From Zizania palustris (Eukaryota > Streptophyta > Magnoliopsida > Poales > Poaceae), in contig JAAALK010000286.1 in assembly GCA_019279435.1 (NCBI GenBank), positions 51,222,289 through 51,286,288 on the forward strand: a stretch of DNA of 64,000 nucleotides, written 5' to 3'. The translations under genes and the position numbers were made by a program. Positions 1-12,400 of this stretch are shown one piece after another; position 1 is the first letter of the stretch, and the number at the start of each line of letters is the position of its first letter. Under the pieces are notes generated by a model, which made no database searches, was not told the origin of the DNA, and saw only the letters and a program-made list of their open reading frames with translations.

Positions 1-2
1 AT

Positions 3-293
3 CAACTTGAACTGCCTCTATCCTTGGCAGGCATTCATGATGTGTTCCATGTCTCACAGCTGAAGAAGTGTCTCCGTGTACCCACCGAGCAAGCCGACCT
101 TCAGCAACTCAACGTCCAAGAAGACTTGACCTACATAGAGAGACCCGTCAAGATCTTGGAAACCAAGGAAAGAGTAACCAGAAGTCGCGTCGTCCGCTTC
201 TGCAAAGTCCAATGGAACAACCATCCCGCAGAAGAAGCCACTTGGGAAAAAGAAGACGAGCTGAAAGCCCAATACCCCGAGCTATTCGAGTAG
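3..293 (+). CDS. 3' end of Ty3/gypsy pol polyprotein with chromodomain (Tekay/Del type), partial
   Basis: The frame is open from the window edge to a stop at 291-293. It carries the post-integrase motif GIHDVFHVSQLKK, typical of Ty3 chromoviruses, and then a chromodomain: VKILETKER, FCKVQWNNHPAEEATWE. Chromodomains of this group are thought to direct integration to heterochromatin. The stop lies 43 bp before the LTR start. Only the C-terminus is inside the window; gag, protease, RT, RNase H and the integrase core lie to the left. The Tekay/Del assignment rests on the good chromodomain plus the very long adjoining LTR, and is an inference. Confidence 0.85.
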   Translation, partial: QLELPLSLAGIHDVFHVSQLKKCLRVPTEQADLQQLNVQEDLTYIERPVKILETKERVTRSRVVRFCKVQWNNHPAEEATWEKEDELKAQYPELFE

Positions 294-322
294 CGTTCCA
301 ATCTCGAGGACGAGATTCTTGT

Positions 323-330
323 AAGGGGGA
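323..330 (+). other. polypurine tract of the Tekay-type element
   Basis: A short purine run (AAGGGGGA) lies seven bases before the TG of the LTR, at the place where plus-strand DNA priming occurs in LTR retrotransposons. Confidence 0.6.
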
Positions 331-336
331 TAGGTT

Positions 337-3300
337 TGTAACACCCCAAATTTTCAAAACAATAAAAACATTATTAAATTCAATTTATTGAAATTATTAT
401 TTCAGAAAATACTTTTAAATCCCTTTTATACCCTTTTGAACTACAACATGGAGTAGATGACCAAATCAGGAGGTGAAACTTTTTGTATATGATCCTAAGA
501 CCAAAATATAATTTTGAGAATTTTTATAAATTTTTACCAGCCTTGGAAGTAGCCCTAATATTTTAATCCATTTTCTGGAATTATTTTTATTCAGAAAAGT
601 ATTATAACAGTAATGGGCTCCCCTCCCTCCCTTCCTCTCTCCCGGCCGGCCCAGCCCGTTACCGCGCCCGCCTTAGACTGACACATGGACCCCACCTGTC
701 GGCGCCAAATTTTTCCCCTCGCGCGCGAACCCGACGCCCCGGCCCCACCCGTCAGGCGCCACCCTCGCCCGCTCGCGCTCACTGGTCAGTGGCCCCCGCA
801 TGTCAGTTCCGTCTTCAACCCCGCGCCGTCGCCCCCAAACTACGCCGGCCACCTTTACTCCCTCGGATCCGCCCCCGCCGGCCCCCTCACCCTAATCACT
901 CGCCGGCAATGAATTCCCCTCAACGCGCCGACCGTTTTCCCCCTATTAATTCGGCCGATTCGCGTCCAGGTTCGATGAACCGCGTCAACCCGAGCTCACC
1001 GGCGTCATGGCGTCATTAACCTCGGCCACCGTCAATTGCGCCCTCCCTGCCCCCGCCGGTGCCTCTATTTAAGTCCTTGCCCTCCACCGCGTTCGGTTCA
1101 CGCAACCATTCGCACTCAGACCAAGCAGAGCGCCCGCACTTCGCCGGTTAGAGCACTCCCTCTATTTCGTCTCCGGCCGCCCCTCGTCGTCGCCTCAGAC
1201 CACCTCCGCCCGTGCCTTCACCACCATCGTGACCGCCGGGACCTCCCCAACGCCGGCCACCACTCCGTCGACGACAACCCTCGCCGGATCGCCGTCGCCG
1301 TCCAGAACCCGAACACCTCCACCGCCCCCGCTCGTCGCCGGCCTCGCTCCGTCGACCTTTTCTCACCGCCGAGGTACCCTCGTGATCCCCGTAGCACCCT
1401 CGTTCCGTTTTAGGCCTTAGACTAGGTCGCCGTCGCTCGCCGTGGCCGCTGGCCCGCTCGCCGTCGTCGGAGAAGACGACCGGCACGGGTCGAGTACCCG
1501 TGCCGTGTCGGATTCGATCCACGCCGTGCGATCCAGATCTAACGGCCCGGATTTAATCCCTCGTGCGATTTAATCGGCGCCGTCGGATCTGAGTGAAGGG
1601 GTACGTTTTAATCTCGTGCGTCCATCTGTATTTAAAACCCGCGTTTAATCCTGTGCGTCCACGTGGTACCGGTTCGCACGTTTTAATCCTGGCCGTCCGT
1701 AGCCACTTGCGCGTCCCGCCTCGCCCTCGCGCGTCGGATCTGGATCCGACGGTCCAGATTGACCCGGCGCACGCGCACAGTGCGCGGGTTCACCGTGGGC
1801 CTGGCTCACCGTGGACCCGAGAGGTTTAAAATTTGAAAATAAAATTCCAGAAATGCTTTTAAACTTGTAAAATTCATATCTAATGCATTTGAACTCTAAA
1901 AATTACCATTCCAATTTCAGGAAATTCATAAAATTATTCTCTACACATTTATGCAATAAAAACAGTAGGTTTACTTTGACATTCTCATGTTTACTCAAAT
2001 AATTATTCAAGAGCCTTTAGGATTAAAATATGAATTTAAATATTTAAACTTCAGAAAAATTTATATTAATTTCCCTCCTGTCCATTCACTGAAAACCACC
2101 AAATTGACACGAACTTTTCATTTCACTTGTTTGAGAATTTAAAATGACAATAATCACATTTAAACATTTGTTTTCTAAAGGACAACCCTTCATTTTAATC
2201 CCTTTAACATTATTTATAAAATTCAGAACCTTAAAACTTTGAGTTTATTTATTTTTAACCAAACCAACTTTAACTTATATGCTTGCAATGTAATGTTGTA
2301 TGGTTTGATTGAATGTGGTACTTTTTTTTATTTTTCTTTATATTAAAAAGACTACGACGTCGCCGAGGAGCCGGAGTACTTCCCCGAAGTCCCTCCCTCT
2401 CCCTTTGCTGAACAAGGCAAGTCACCAAACAATTCTTTTGAGCATATTGAACCCATGTCTAAGTTGATTATCGCTAAAACACATAGGTTATGTATATGCA
2501 TTAGTCAAATGAACCCTTACATTATATTTATTTAGGATCCCCCGACCTTGATGTGCAACCCAAGCCATGCTATCTCGCCTAACCTCCTTGTCACCATATG
2601 ATCAATGATATTAGCTAGTGTCCAATGTATTGGCACGACCGCTATAGGATAAAAATGAGTCGTAGTGAAATGGTTCTGTTATATGATCCCGTTACTTCTT
2701 ATCTTTGGAAATTCAGTTGGTGATGAGTCATGGTTGTGAGTGTATGCATGGTGGGTTCCGGGTGCAAGCTAGGGCATTGGTCAGTCGCACCCGGGGCACT
2801 ATAAGGACCGGTCTGAGGGATCCGTTGCAATACACTTACGTACTAACCACAAGTCTAGTGGGTAAGTCCTAACTAAGGTATGGGTTGTTCCAAACCGAGG
2901 CCACCACTTGGAGATGGGTCAAGTTGCACCTGCGGGTGACTTGTACCAATGTGGCGCAAAAGGGGGTGCGACGTTAGCCGGGATGCGGCCCGGCGCGCCG
3001 GCGAAACCTAGAGCGGGTGGTTATCGCTTGGAACATCTCATATTGAGGTTTTGGCACGAGTTCCCGTGAAATGGGTCATCTCGTTGAGATGAGTGCGTGC
3101 CTTGTGGGTACGGTAGTACATCTCTGATCAGAGTCTTAAATCTTTTCGAAAAGCCGAGCCCACGGTCAAGGGCGGGTTGCGTGACATCCCCCAGTTAGTT
3201 TATTTGAATATGAATGTGCATGATGGATTGACATGTAAGGACCGTTGTGCGAGGAGGTAAAACGTACTCCTCGAGTTAGTTGATGTTGATGATGTTCATG

Positions 3301-3715
3301 TTTACTTTCCGCATGATTAAAATATGATTACACTAAATGCCATAACTGCAATTGCTTTACTTCGCATTGTTAGCCTTTATCCTTCCTTGTTTATTATCCT
3401 GCATTATTATTTGCATTTGCGGTGGCTTGTTGAGTACTTTTTGTACTCATACCCGTTGGACCCCACAGAGGATGCGTATCTTGAAGACGGTCTGGAGTAG
3501 CAACCCAGTCAAGAAGAAAAATCCTGAAGAAGAAGTTCGTCATGCCGTTTTCTAATTATTTCACTCTACTGTTTTATTAAAACAATGTTGTAATAAATAT
3601 GGTCTGCGTACCATGAATTATACCGTATGTACGTTGTCGCATGATGAACCTCTTGTATTATTGTTTTTCTATGGAAATTCAATAATGTCTCGATTTGTTA
3701 AATCGGGGCGCTACA
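337..3715 (+). repeat. 3' LTR of a Tekay/Del-type Ty3 retrotransposon (3.38 kb)
   Basis: The LTR opens TGTAACACCCC and closes GGGGCGCTACA, so its ends form the expected TG...CA with an inverted repeat. It lies directly downstream of the pol stop and polypurine tract. LTRs over 3 kb are characteristic of Tekay/Del elements. The first half is GC-rich (about 600-1800) and the rest AT-rich; no convincing gene lies inside. The 5' LTR and target duplication partner are outside the window, so age cannot be judged. The following five bases, ATTGA, would be the right target duplication. Confidence 0.85.
1065..1073 (+). promoter_or_regulatory. possible TATA box in the LTR promoter
   Basis: CTATTTAAG sits in a GC-rich stretch about 730 bp into the LTR, followed by a pyrimidine-rich segment. 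This is a plausible core promoter at the U3/R border, judged only by sequence. Confidence 0.4.
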
Positions 3716-4485
3716 ATTGATCTCTTAGATTGATGTGATCTAGGTGTGGTAGTTTGAGGCTTCATCGGTTAAGTCTGACATCTCTTACTATTATATCTTG
3801 TTCATGTTGTATATCGTTTATCTAAATAAAACATGCCCGATATTTTGACATATTATTAAGATCATCGTGATTAACTAATCTCTTGGTTAGGTCCGATCTA
3901 GTTATTGTGATGATTTTTATGATATGGACATGTTATCTTGTGCGTTTTATTTATTTCTACCGGAGTATAAGTTGGTAGGTTATCTTCAATTCAGGGTCAT
4001 ATCTTATTTACCATCGGAGAATGTCTATCGGCCCATAGGTGTGCACTGCCCATCTCATTGGCCGATGACACGGTCGCCTGATCGCTTCGGCCATGGTCAT
4101 TGGCTCTATGGCCGATCAACATAATGCTTCACGATTTTTTATCCTTATTGCGGTTATCGGCTCGATAGCCGACAGACCATACTACTGATCGTCTTTTCAT
4201 GTTTAACCTTATCAGTTGTAGGGTCAAACTGATTGGCACGCTTTGAACCTTTTTTCTGGGAACGTAGGATCTGTACTGAAGTTAAGAAAATCTCCTAGGC
4301 AAGGCGTGTCAAAGTGTGATTTGTCTAATAGGTAAATTATAAAAAAAAACTTATATTTGTCTAATAAGGCTGATTTGATACCAAAATTATTATTATTATT
4401 TATAATAAAACCAAAAAAATTAAGGCAGATGTAGTATAGTTTTATACATGGAAGATAGGAGAGAAAAAGGAGAGATTACAGTAAC
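3716..4485. other. gene-free spacer, probable old LTR-like repeat
   Basis: No coding potential is visible. Around 4010-4170 short motifs such as ATCGGC and GGCCGAT recur in both orientations (for example CGGTTATCGGCTCGATAGCCG), a style seen in degraded grass LTRs. No clear ends or target duplication were found, so it is left unclassified. A short ATT microsatellite lies at about 4386-4402. Confidence 0.4.
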
Positions 4486-4740
4486 TTTGGACGCTGACAT
4501 TATTAGAGTTGTGTTTCGATGACAAATATACGGCGAATATAGCAGATCTGATTTGGTTATTGAAACACAGATTAAAGAGATTTGAGAATTTGTCGCTAAA
4601 AAGTTTGGAGGCTGACATTATTAGAGTTGTGTTTCGATGACAAATATACGGCGAATATAGCGGATCGGCGAATATAGCAGATCTGATTTGGTTATTGAAA
4701 CACAGATAAAAGAGATTTGAGAATTTGCCGCAAAAAAATT
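4486..4740. repeat. two-copy direct tandem duplication, unit about 118-137 bp
   Basis: The segment starting TTTGGACGCTGACATTATTAG at 4486 is repeated from 4604 with few changes. The second copy carries an extra 17-bp internal repeat around 4661-4677 (GCGAATATAGCGGATCG next to GCGAATATAGCAGATC). A trace of a third unit start (TTTGTAGGATC) follows at 4740. It lies about 500 bp beyond the GIF1 stop codon. Confidence 0.85.
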
Positions 4741-5236
4741 TGTAGGATCATCTAAAGTTGAAGTGACAAATAATCAGACTTGTCTTGCGGTAATATTATC
4801 AGCAACATGAGCCTAGTAATAAATAATAAAAGCCTATATATCAATAACGTGACACCGACGTAAAAGCAGCTGCATCAACACGAGCACATTGAGCAGTCCG
4901 CACACAGCCCGGAGGGATCGAGAGTTCGGAAACCAACTGACCAAGCCGCGACATCCCGTACTAATAACACATCTTAATTAGACGAACCTGCCATCCGTTT
5001 CCAAAACAAGTGACCATGCGGTGCGTTGCAGGTCACCACCACCTACAGGTTCCATGGAGAGCTAGCTACCAAACCTAACCTTAGCCAACGCCGCCGTCGC
5101 CGTTGCCGTCGCTACTACTGCTACTACTACGGTGCTACTACCCTCCTCATGGGCTAACTAGATAGCCTAGCTAGCTGCCATGCATGCTGCGGCTAGTGCT
5201 AGCTAGGCCAGGAGTGCAAGTGCCGTGCCTGGTGTC
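4741..5236 (-). other. 3' flank and probable 3' UTR of GIF1
   Basis: This stretch follows the GIF1 stop on the minus strand. It is rich in CTAGC repeats near 5140-5210 and becomes AT-rich below 4860. No other gene is visible. The polyadenylation site could not be fixed by eye. Confidence 0.4.
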
Positions 5237-8144
5237 CTAGCTGCCTTCCTCCTCGGTGCCCTTGAGGTACTCCCCGTCGCTGCTCTGGGCGCCGGAGTTG
5301 GCGCCTCGGACGTCGACGGACAGGGAGGTGGACCCCTCCTTGGCGCCGCCGCCGCCGCCGCGGCCGAAGTCGGAGAAGACGCCGGCGTTCATCATGCTGT
5401 TGCCCGCGCCGGGCCCGCCTCCACCCATGCTGGCCTCGCCGTGGAGGATGCTGAACCCGCTGGTGGTGCCGCCGGAGCCCATGCCCAGCTGCCCGCCGTG
5501 CGCCGCCACCGCCTGCTGCTGCTGCTGCTGCTGCTGGAGTGGCGACAGCGTCGTCTGCGCGTACATCATCGACGAGCGCGCCGCCATCAGCGACTGCGGA
5601 GACATCATCTGCGCCGACTGCTGCGGCATGTACCTCGGCCCCGACTGCATCATCAGGTTCGACGGATACTGCATCATCACCCAAGAACGAGCGCCGGCCG
5701 CCATGTCAAAAATCACCAATGCAGCCATTGATTCGACCTTGCAAACATCTCCAACCACGCAAAGAAGATCACTGATCATGATCAGAGCACCTACCTGGGA
5801 TAGAGCGGCCGTCTGCGGCGGCTGGCTGTCGGCGATGGCGGCGAGGTACATAAGGTTGTGCTGGAGCTTAGCTTGGTTCCTGCAGCGCGAACACACAGCA
5901 GCAGACACACGAATACACACATCTGTAAGCTACCTTTTCTATCTATATATTTATAAAAAACTATTAAAACCTAGTATTTTTAATTTATCAGTATTTTAAA
6001 ACCGGAACGGATGTAGTAGCAGCTCGCGTGTTTCCTGTGTTTCCTGGCACTACCAAGTTTGCAGTGAACAGGAGGCATATATGCACATGAACAGGCATAT
6101 GCTAGTATTACGTAACACGATGATTGAAAAACAAACGTTGGAAGGTTGGATGGAGCAGCTTCAGCAGTGCACCAAAGCTGTTGATGTTGATGGTGACAAG
6201 AAACTGTTGTGTGACATTGACATTACACAAAACAGAAACAGTGCTCTGAACAAGAAACAGTCCTTTCCTAGTACTACAAACCACGCACTGATCAATTATT
6301 TAACCAGCCTATAAGTTACCACTAATTCAGTCATCATCATGGAATCACCCGCAACATCACATGGGACATTTCACTAAAACACCTGGCGCTACTTGATTTG
6401 TCCAGAAAAGATGGTTTCTTGAGGTTCTTTATTGTTAACGCTACTAACGTAAGAGCTAACTAAGCAACAAAAAAAACTACATAAAGTTCAGCAAAACTTG
6501 ACATGAGTTCAGAACTTGAATGACAACGAGAGAGAGAGAGAAACGATCAGGCTCACCGTGCGCACTCCTCCACCTTCCCATTGTTCTGGTTGTCAAGGAT
6601 GGCCAGGATCAGCTGCTTGTTCTCATCCAAGTACTGCACAGTTTAAATGTTGAATCTTTGCATGTTAATACGAGCCAGTACATGCAAGTCTTTACCATTA
6701 CTGCTAACAAAAGAGAGTACTGCATGCATGTCTTGAATACATTACAGCCGAGTGCAGCTTTCCACACACCAGCTAGCCAATCAAAGAAAAGATTTTTATT
6801 GGTATCAGCCATAACCAATGACCTATGCTGCTATGGATGATTGTAATATACTACAATAAAGCGAAACCACAGAAACACAAACAAGATCTGATCGCCAGCC
6901 TATCATCTCAAACTCAGTATCAATCATTAACTGACACGATGGCATGCAAACGGGTTATCAAAGACTAGGCCAAGCAGACCGGGCCCCTGGTTGTTATCTC
7001 GGCCTTTGGCCGCAAAGCTCAAAACTTTTAGGGGTCTAGCAGTCAAACTGCAATCTCTAGTACTGTACAGCGCAAGCGAACATACATTGTCACCCACAAG
7101 AACATGGACCAGATCTAGCATTGGCTTTCCGAAGAAAAAAGAAACAGTTTGAATCAAAGATTATGCAAATCTCTCAGCATTTCTTGCTTCCTTTTGTTGG
7201 AAGGGTGCACATGATACATTGACAGGCTTACTTAGAAAGGGAGCAAGATTTATTGGTGGTCTGGCAGTGCAGATGCAGGCAACAGGTCTGTCAATGTTTA
7301 GTATGATTACTACTACTTACCAAATACGAGAGGTGGGGGAGATACGACCATTGGCACAAGTCACCAACCAAAACAAGCTAAGCATAGGATTTAGACGGAG
7401 AGGGGGATAAAGATATGTAAAATCACCACATCATGTGACGATGTGAGCACCAAGAACAAAACAAAGGGACCAAATAGACAGCAACAGTTTGAACTGGAGA
7501 GGAAATCAGATGGGAGGGACCATGCGTGAATACATGGAAATACAGAAAGAAGTCTATAAGGAAGGGCGGAAAAATCTACATCAACGTCAAGAATAGAAGA
7601 GGAGCATTTGCTTTCTTTTTTTACATCAAGAAATACTGAAATATAAAAATGTGTTGTTCGAAAAATAGTCGTTTTGGAAAAAGAACGTAGAAAGCGAGAT
7701 AGAACAGATGAACAAGAAGTCCGGAAAACAAACTGAAAAAATGGGAAACTTTGCTTCGTTTCGGATTTTTCAGATGAAAGTTTCTCGTGAAACCATTCAA
7801 GAACTGATAGCATGAGTATCCATGAAATCGATAAGGGTAATACAAGGAGAAGTAAACATAAACTGCTCCGCAAAGGCGCAAAGAACAATCTTTTTTTGAA
7901 GACTTACAGACTAATCGGCGGATCAAACATGAGAAAATAAGTATATAAATGATTCAAGAGGCAGAGAAATGCCGAACGAAAAATGGAAAAGAAGATAGAG
8001 ACATATAGCCGAGAGAGAAAAAAAGAGAGGAGAGATTTGGAGCAGGATCACGACCTGCTGAATGAGATCAGTGGTGACCGTGGTAGGGGAAGCATACCCC
8101 CCCATCATGCTCTGGTTTATCTGCATGAGGTGTTGCTGCTGCAT
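5237..8144 (-). CDS. GIF1: GRF-interacting factor 1 (GIF1/AN3), SSXT-domain transcriptional co-activator
   Basis: Four exons: 8055-8144, 6557-6633, 5795-5879 and 5237-5668, with GT-AG introns, giving 227 aa, the same length I recall for rice GIF1. The SNH/SSXT domain covers about residues 12-83 and is split over exons 1-3: exon 1 ends DLIQQ, exon 2 runs YLDENKQLILAILDNQNNGK, exon 3 begins NQAKLQHNLMYLAA. Exon 4 holds the Met/Gln-rich segment, an eight-Gln run and a Gly-rich tail ending GTEEEGS. The family binds GRF transcription factors through the SNH domain, recruits SWI/SNF remodelers in the nucleus and promotes cell proliferation in leaves, flowers and grains. Intron 1 is 1421 bp. An in-frame upstream ATG exists at 8180; the chosen start matches the conserved MQQQHLMQ opening. 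No damage is visible. Confidence 0.95.
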
Positions 8145-9152
8145 TCCAACAAAAAGTTTATACCCTTCCTCCTCTCCCACTCCCTCTACTCCAATACTCT
8201 ACTACTCCCAGTCACAGCTGCTGCTGCTGCTACTACTTCTTTGCCTCTGTCACTCCACTTCCCCTGTGCTCTCGCTTTAGAACAGGTCGGTGTAAAGAAA
8301 GATGGGAGCAGAGGCGAGGCTTCTGAGTTCTGCCTTGGGGTTTTTGATGGTGAAGAGGGGTTTTGGTCCGTCTCCGTCTCCTGCTCCTCCGCTTTGCCCA
8401 TTGGTTTTGGAGTGGAGTTCTTTAAAAAGAGGGAGCACCAGCAGTTGCAGGGATCACCTCTGTCAAAAAAAAAAATCTGCCAAGCTTTCTCTTCTTCAAA
8501 AGCAAGATCTCTTTTACCATGCGACTTTTACCACACCTACCATAAAGCTCCGTAACTTTCTTCACTTGGACACCTGCACATTAAAGAATCGGGATCGATT
8601 CTTTAACAATGACCACCACCCAGAGCGAGAAGAAGAAAAAAAAAAGAAAGAAAAGGGCGGTTCATACGTGTAGGCGTTAGGTTGTCCAATTTATTTTTGG
8701 TGGCTGCACGCCAAAAGAGTGTTTATGTCTCAGAGGCAGAGCCATTGCTGCTGGACATGCATGCAGGTGCAGGTTTTTTTTTAACGATGGTTGTCAAACA
8801 CATTCGCAGTTTTGAAGTCCAGGGACTGCGTGATCTGACGAGCTTGTGGGCAGGATTGATTTTTCGGAGTACTAAAACAAGAGCAGATTCTGCGTCGAAG
8901 AACTCGTCGGCCACGAGTGTGTGCAGAAAAGAATTTCACAGGCGACAGACAGTGTGCCATGTATACGTTGCCATGCTGAGCCTTAAATATATATAAAAAC
9001 AACAATTTATTGTTTGTGTTATGCACTTGTGTTTCGAGTTGTTCTTGGAGATGATCGAGTCCTTGCTTTTATTTCGAGTCTTTTCGATTTTTCACATGAT
9101 TTTTAAATTACCATTTGTGAGCTACATAAAATTAAAATTAAATTAAATTTTA
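8145..9152 (-). promoter_or_regulatory. 5' leader and upstream region of GIF1
   Basis: The first 250 bp upstream of the ATG are purine/pyrimidine biased, with CTG/CTT and GGAGA runs typical of grass 5' UTRs. On the minus strand GGGTATAAAC lies at about 8156-8165, only some 15 bp before the ATG, so it is probably not the working TATA box. From 8600 to 9150 the DNA is ordinary AT-rich spacer. No other gene was seen. Confidence 0.4.
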
Positions 9153-9499
9153 ATATATTTGTTTATTTTTTTGACAAAAGGCATAACAACAGACATGCCC
9201 TGTTTTTATAGAAAGCAAAAAAAGGTCACCGAGTCTGGCGACACCAGAGAACCATTTACATTCCACACCACCCAAGCACAGTGCGCACCAACAGCCATAC
9301 CAACAACAAGACCCCACAAAAAGATGAACACGCTACCGAACAGGCGACAAAACACGAGCGCTACAGAACCACGGACGCAGAGATACACCAAAAGCAGGCA
9401 CCGTCTAAGCAGCATCGAGCCATACTGAGAGAACCACAAAGAGTAGCAACCAGAAAAACATCATCCACTGCAAACCAATAAACGACCAGAGAAACTATG

Positions 9500-12400
9500 T
9501 CAGTTTGAGCCTCTTCTGTGACCCTCCCCACTTGACAGCCTTTGGATTTGAGCAAACAGCAATTCCTGAAAACTTGTGAGCCCTCTCAACAGACGAGCCG
9601 GAGCAATATTCCTCCACTGGTACATGAAACCGGACAATCTATAAGGCACAGACAGGACATTTGAAGGCAGAATGTTATTAAACACAAAGCTATTACGTGA
9701 AATCCAAATAGCCCAAAACCCCGCCGCATACACCCCTAAAATCAGAGTCTTATCATATACAGATAAGTTGCCATTTTTAACCGCGAACAAATCCCGAATG
9801 TTCTTAGGACAACGATCCCAACCGAGAGAATCCCTAACCAAGCACCACGTGAATTTCGAAATAGCACACTAAAAAAGAAGATGATCCACCGATTCTAATT
9901 GACTACAGAACTTGCAAAGCGGACTCCCCGACCAATTCCGTTTACACAATTGCTCCCCCACTTAGATCCGGCCTTTTAAAGCCAGTCATAAGAAGCATTT
10001 CACTTTCAAGGGGGCAACACACTTCCAAACCAGATTCAAATCCATATCAGTCACCCCTCCGAAGGTAAGCCATTTATACATGCTGGTAGAATAGCCCTTA
10101 GTGCCCAAGCACCAACGAACCTGATCCACCCCACTATTCAGATTAGAGTTAAGACACAACCCCCTTAGTTCCTCCCAAAGACTAAACTCGGACGACAACA
10201 GAGATCTTCTAAATTGCATCACCCAGTTATTCGCAAGAACCTTCTCCACTCGAATATCAGGGTAGAGACAGAGAATGTAAATTTGATGAAATATAACTCT
10301 AAGTGGAAACTCCCCTAACCAGCAATCTTCCCAGAACCACGTTTTACTCCCATCCCCTACCGAGAACGCACAGTGACGCCGATACCAGGAACTATACTTC
10401 ATAAGGATGTTCCAGAAAAAGGAAGTCTTCAACCCTGGTCGACACAACAGAATCCCATTGACTGAGTACTTTCTCCGAAGCATCTCATAGCAAACCCCCT
10501 CCCGACCACTAATAAGATTAAAGAACCATTTACTCAACAGTGAAATATTCATCCGATTGGAATCTAAAAATCCCATTCCACCATACTCCTTGGGCATACA
10601 TAACGTCTCCCAATTAATCATATGAAATTTCTTCTTATCACCCATACCATCCCAAAAGAACCTGCTCCGAATACCATCTAATCGACGATGAACAGATTTA
10701 GGAAGCAAGAAAGCACCCATAGTATATAGAGGGATGCTGCTCAAGCACGAATTGATGAGAACCATTCTTCCCCCATAAGACAGATACCCGCATTTCCATG
10801 ACGAAAGCCGCTTTTCTACCTTCTTAATCAAAGCCTTAAAGTCAGCCCGGCAAGGTTTAGAGTGACTAATTGGTAAACCCAAATAAGAGATAGGCAAGGT
10901 TCCCAAATTACAGTTGAAACCATCAGCAGCTTTTTGTGCCTCTTCCTTAGAGGTGCCAACTGCGAACAGCTCGCTTTTCTGGTAATTCACCTTCATACCA
11001 GACAACTCTTCAAAGCAGTAAAGTAAAAACTTAACGACCATGATGTTTTGATCACATAGCTCCATCAAAAGAATAGTGTCATCGGCGTACTGAAGGTGAG
11101 AAACCCCCCCTTGGATAAGATAAGGGACAAGGCCCGTGATTAACCCCGACTCCCGAGCGTGAACAAGCATCTCAGATAAGGCATCAGCCACCAAATTGAA
11201 AAGGAGTGGAGATAAAGGATCCCCCTGCCGCACCCCTCTATAAGTTCGGAAAAACTCTCCTCTCCGACCATTGATGTTGACTGCTACCCTGCCCCAGAAA
11301 TCACCTTATGTATCCAGTCCACCCATCTCGGATGGAAACCTTTTTTCCTAAGGACTTCCAACAGAAACCCCCAATGCACCCTGTCATACGCTTTCTCGAA
11401 ATCAAGTTTCAAGACAATACTTTTCTGCTTTTTCACGTGGACCTCATGCAGCACCTCATGAAGGAGGACAACCCCATCCAAAATGTTCCTCCCCAGAATG
11501 AAAGCCGATTGACTCTTATCAATGATGTTATCTGCGATCTTGGTCAGCCTCAAAGTTAGAACCCTCGTAATGATCTTGTAACAAACGTTCAAGAGACAGA
11601 TGGGCCTAAATCTTTTAATGGTGACAGCATCTGAACACTTGGGCAACAAGATGATCTCCCCGTAATTAATCCTGCCTATGTTCAGGACCCTTGATATAAG
11701 TCATCCAACATCTCCTTAAATTGAGGTTTGAAATAGCTCCAAAAGGACTTATAGAACATGACAGAAAAACCGTCCGGACCTGGAGCCGTATTCGTCTTCA
11801 TGCCTTTAAAAGCAATTTCCAACTCATCCATACTAAACGGTTTGATCAGTTCAAAATTATCAATCTCACTCACCCTCCTCCTATCAACCCAGAAATCCTC
11901 AACCAAATGAAGCTCCCCCAACTCCTCCGAGCCAAAGAGGCGCTTATAAAACTCATAAATATGATTATGTAATTCCTCCTCAGATTGTAGCAGAGCCCCA
12001 TCAGCTTCAAGGAATAAAATGGCAGATTTCTTCTTCCTACAACTAGCAATTTTATGGAAGTAGCTTGTATTAGCATCTCCTTGCGTCAGCCATTGTTGAC
12101 CACTTCTCCTATTCCAGTACTCACCTTCCCTCATGTAAATACTAGCGATCAGGTGATCTAATTGGTACCTCTCAGCCCAACCCTCAGCAGTCAACCCCTG
12201 AGAATCAGCTAGAGCTTCCAGGGTGTTGATCCTGTCAAGAGCCACCTCTTTCTCCCTGTTGCGAATTTTCCTCTCGTTGTTATCCCACCCCCTGAATTTG
12301 TTCCTAAGAAAGTTTCCCTGAAATTTCCAGAAATCCAAAATGTTGCTATGTCTCCTAGTAGGCTAATTATTAGTCACCCAGGAATGGAACCCTTCCAGAC

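Noticed and set aside
1036..1522. Overlapping Arg/Pro-rich frames at 1036-1522
   Set aside because: They lie inside the GC-rich part of an LTR and have low-complexity composition without any domain.
5199..5999. Long plus- and minus-strand frames overlapping GIF1 exons 3-4
   Set aside because: They are out-of-frame readings of GC-rich GIF1 coding DNA; only the exon chain with conserved SSXT motifs is real.
7391..7926. Hydrophobic minus-strand frames of 165 and 101 codons
   Set aside because: They fall in GIF1 intron 1 and show no family motif; the composition is that of AT-rich intron DNA.
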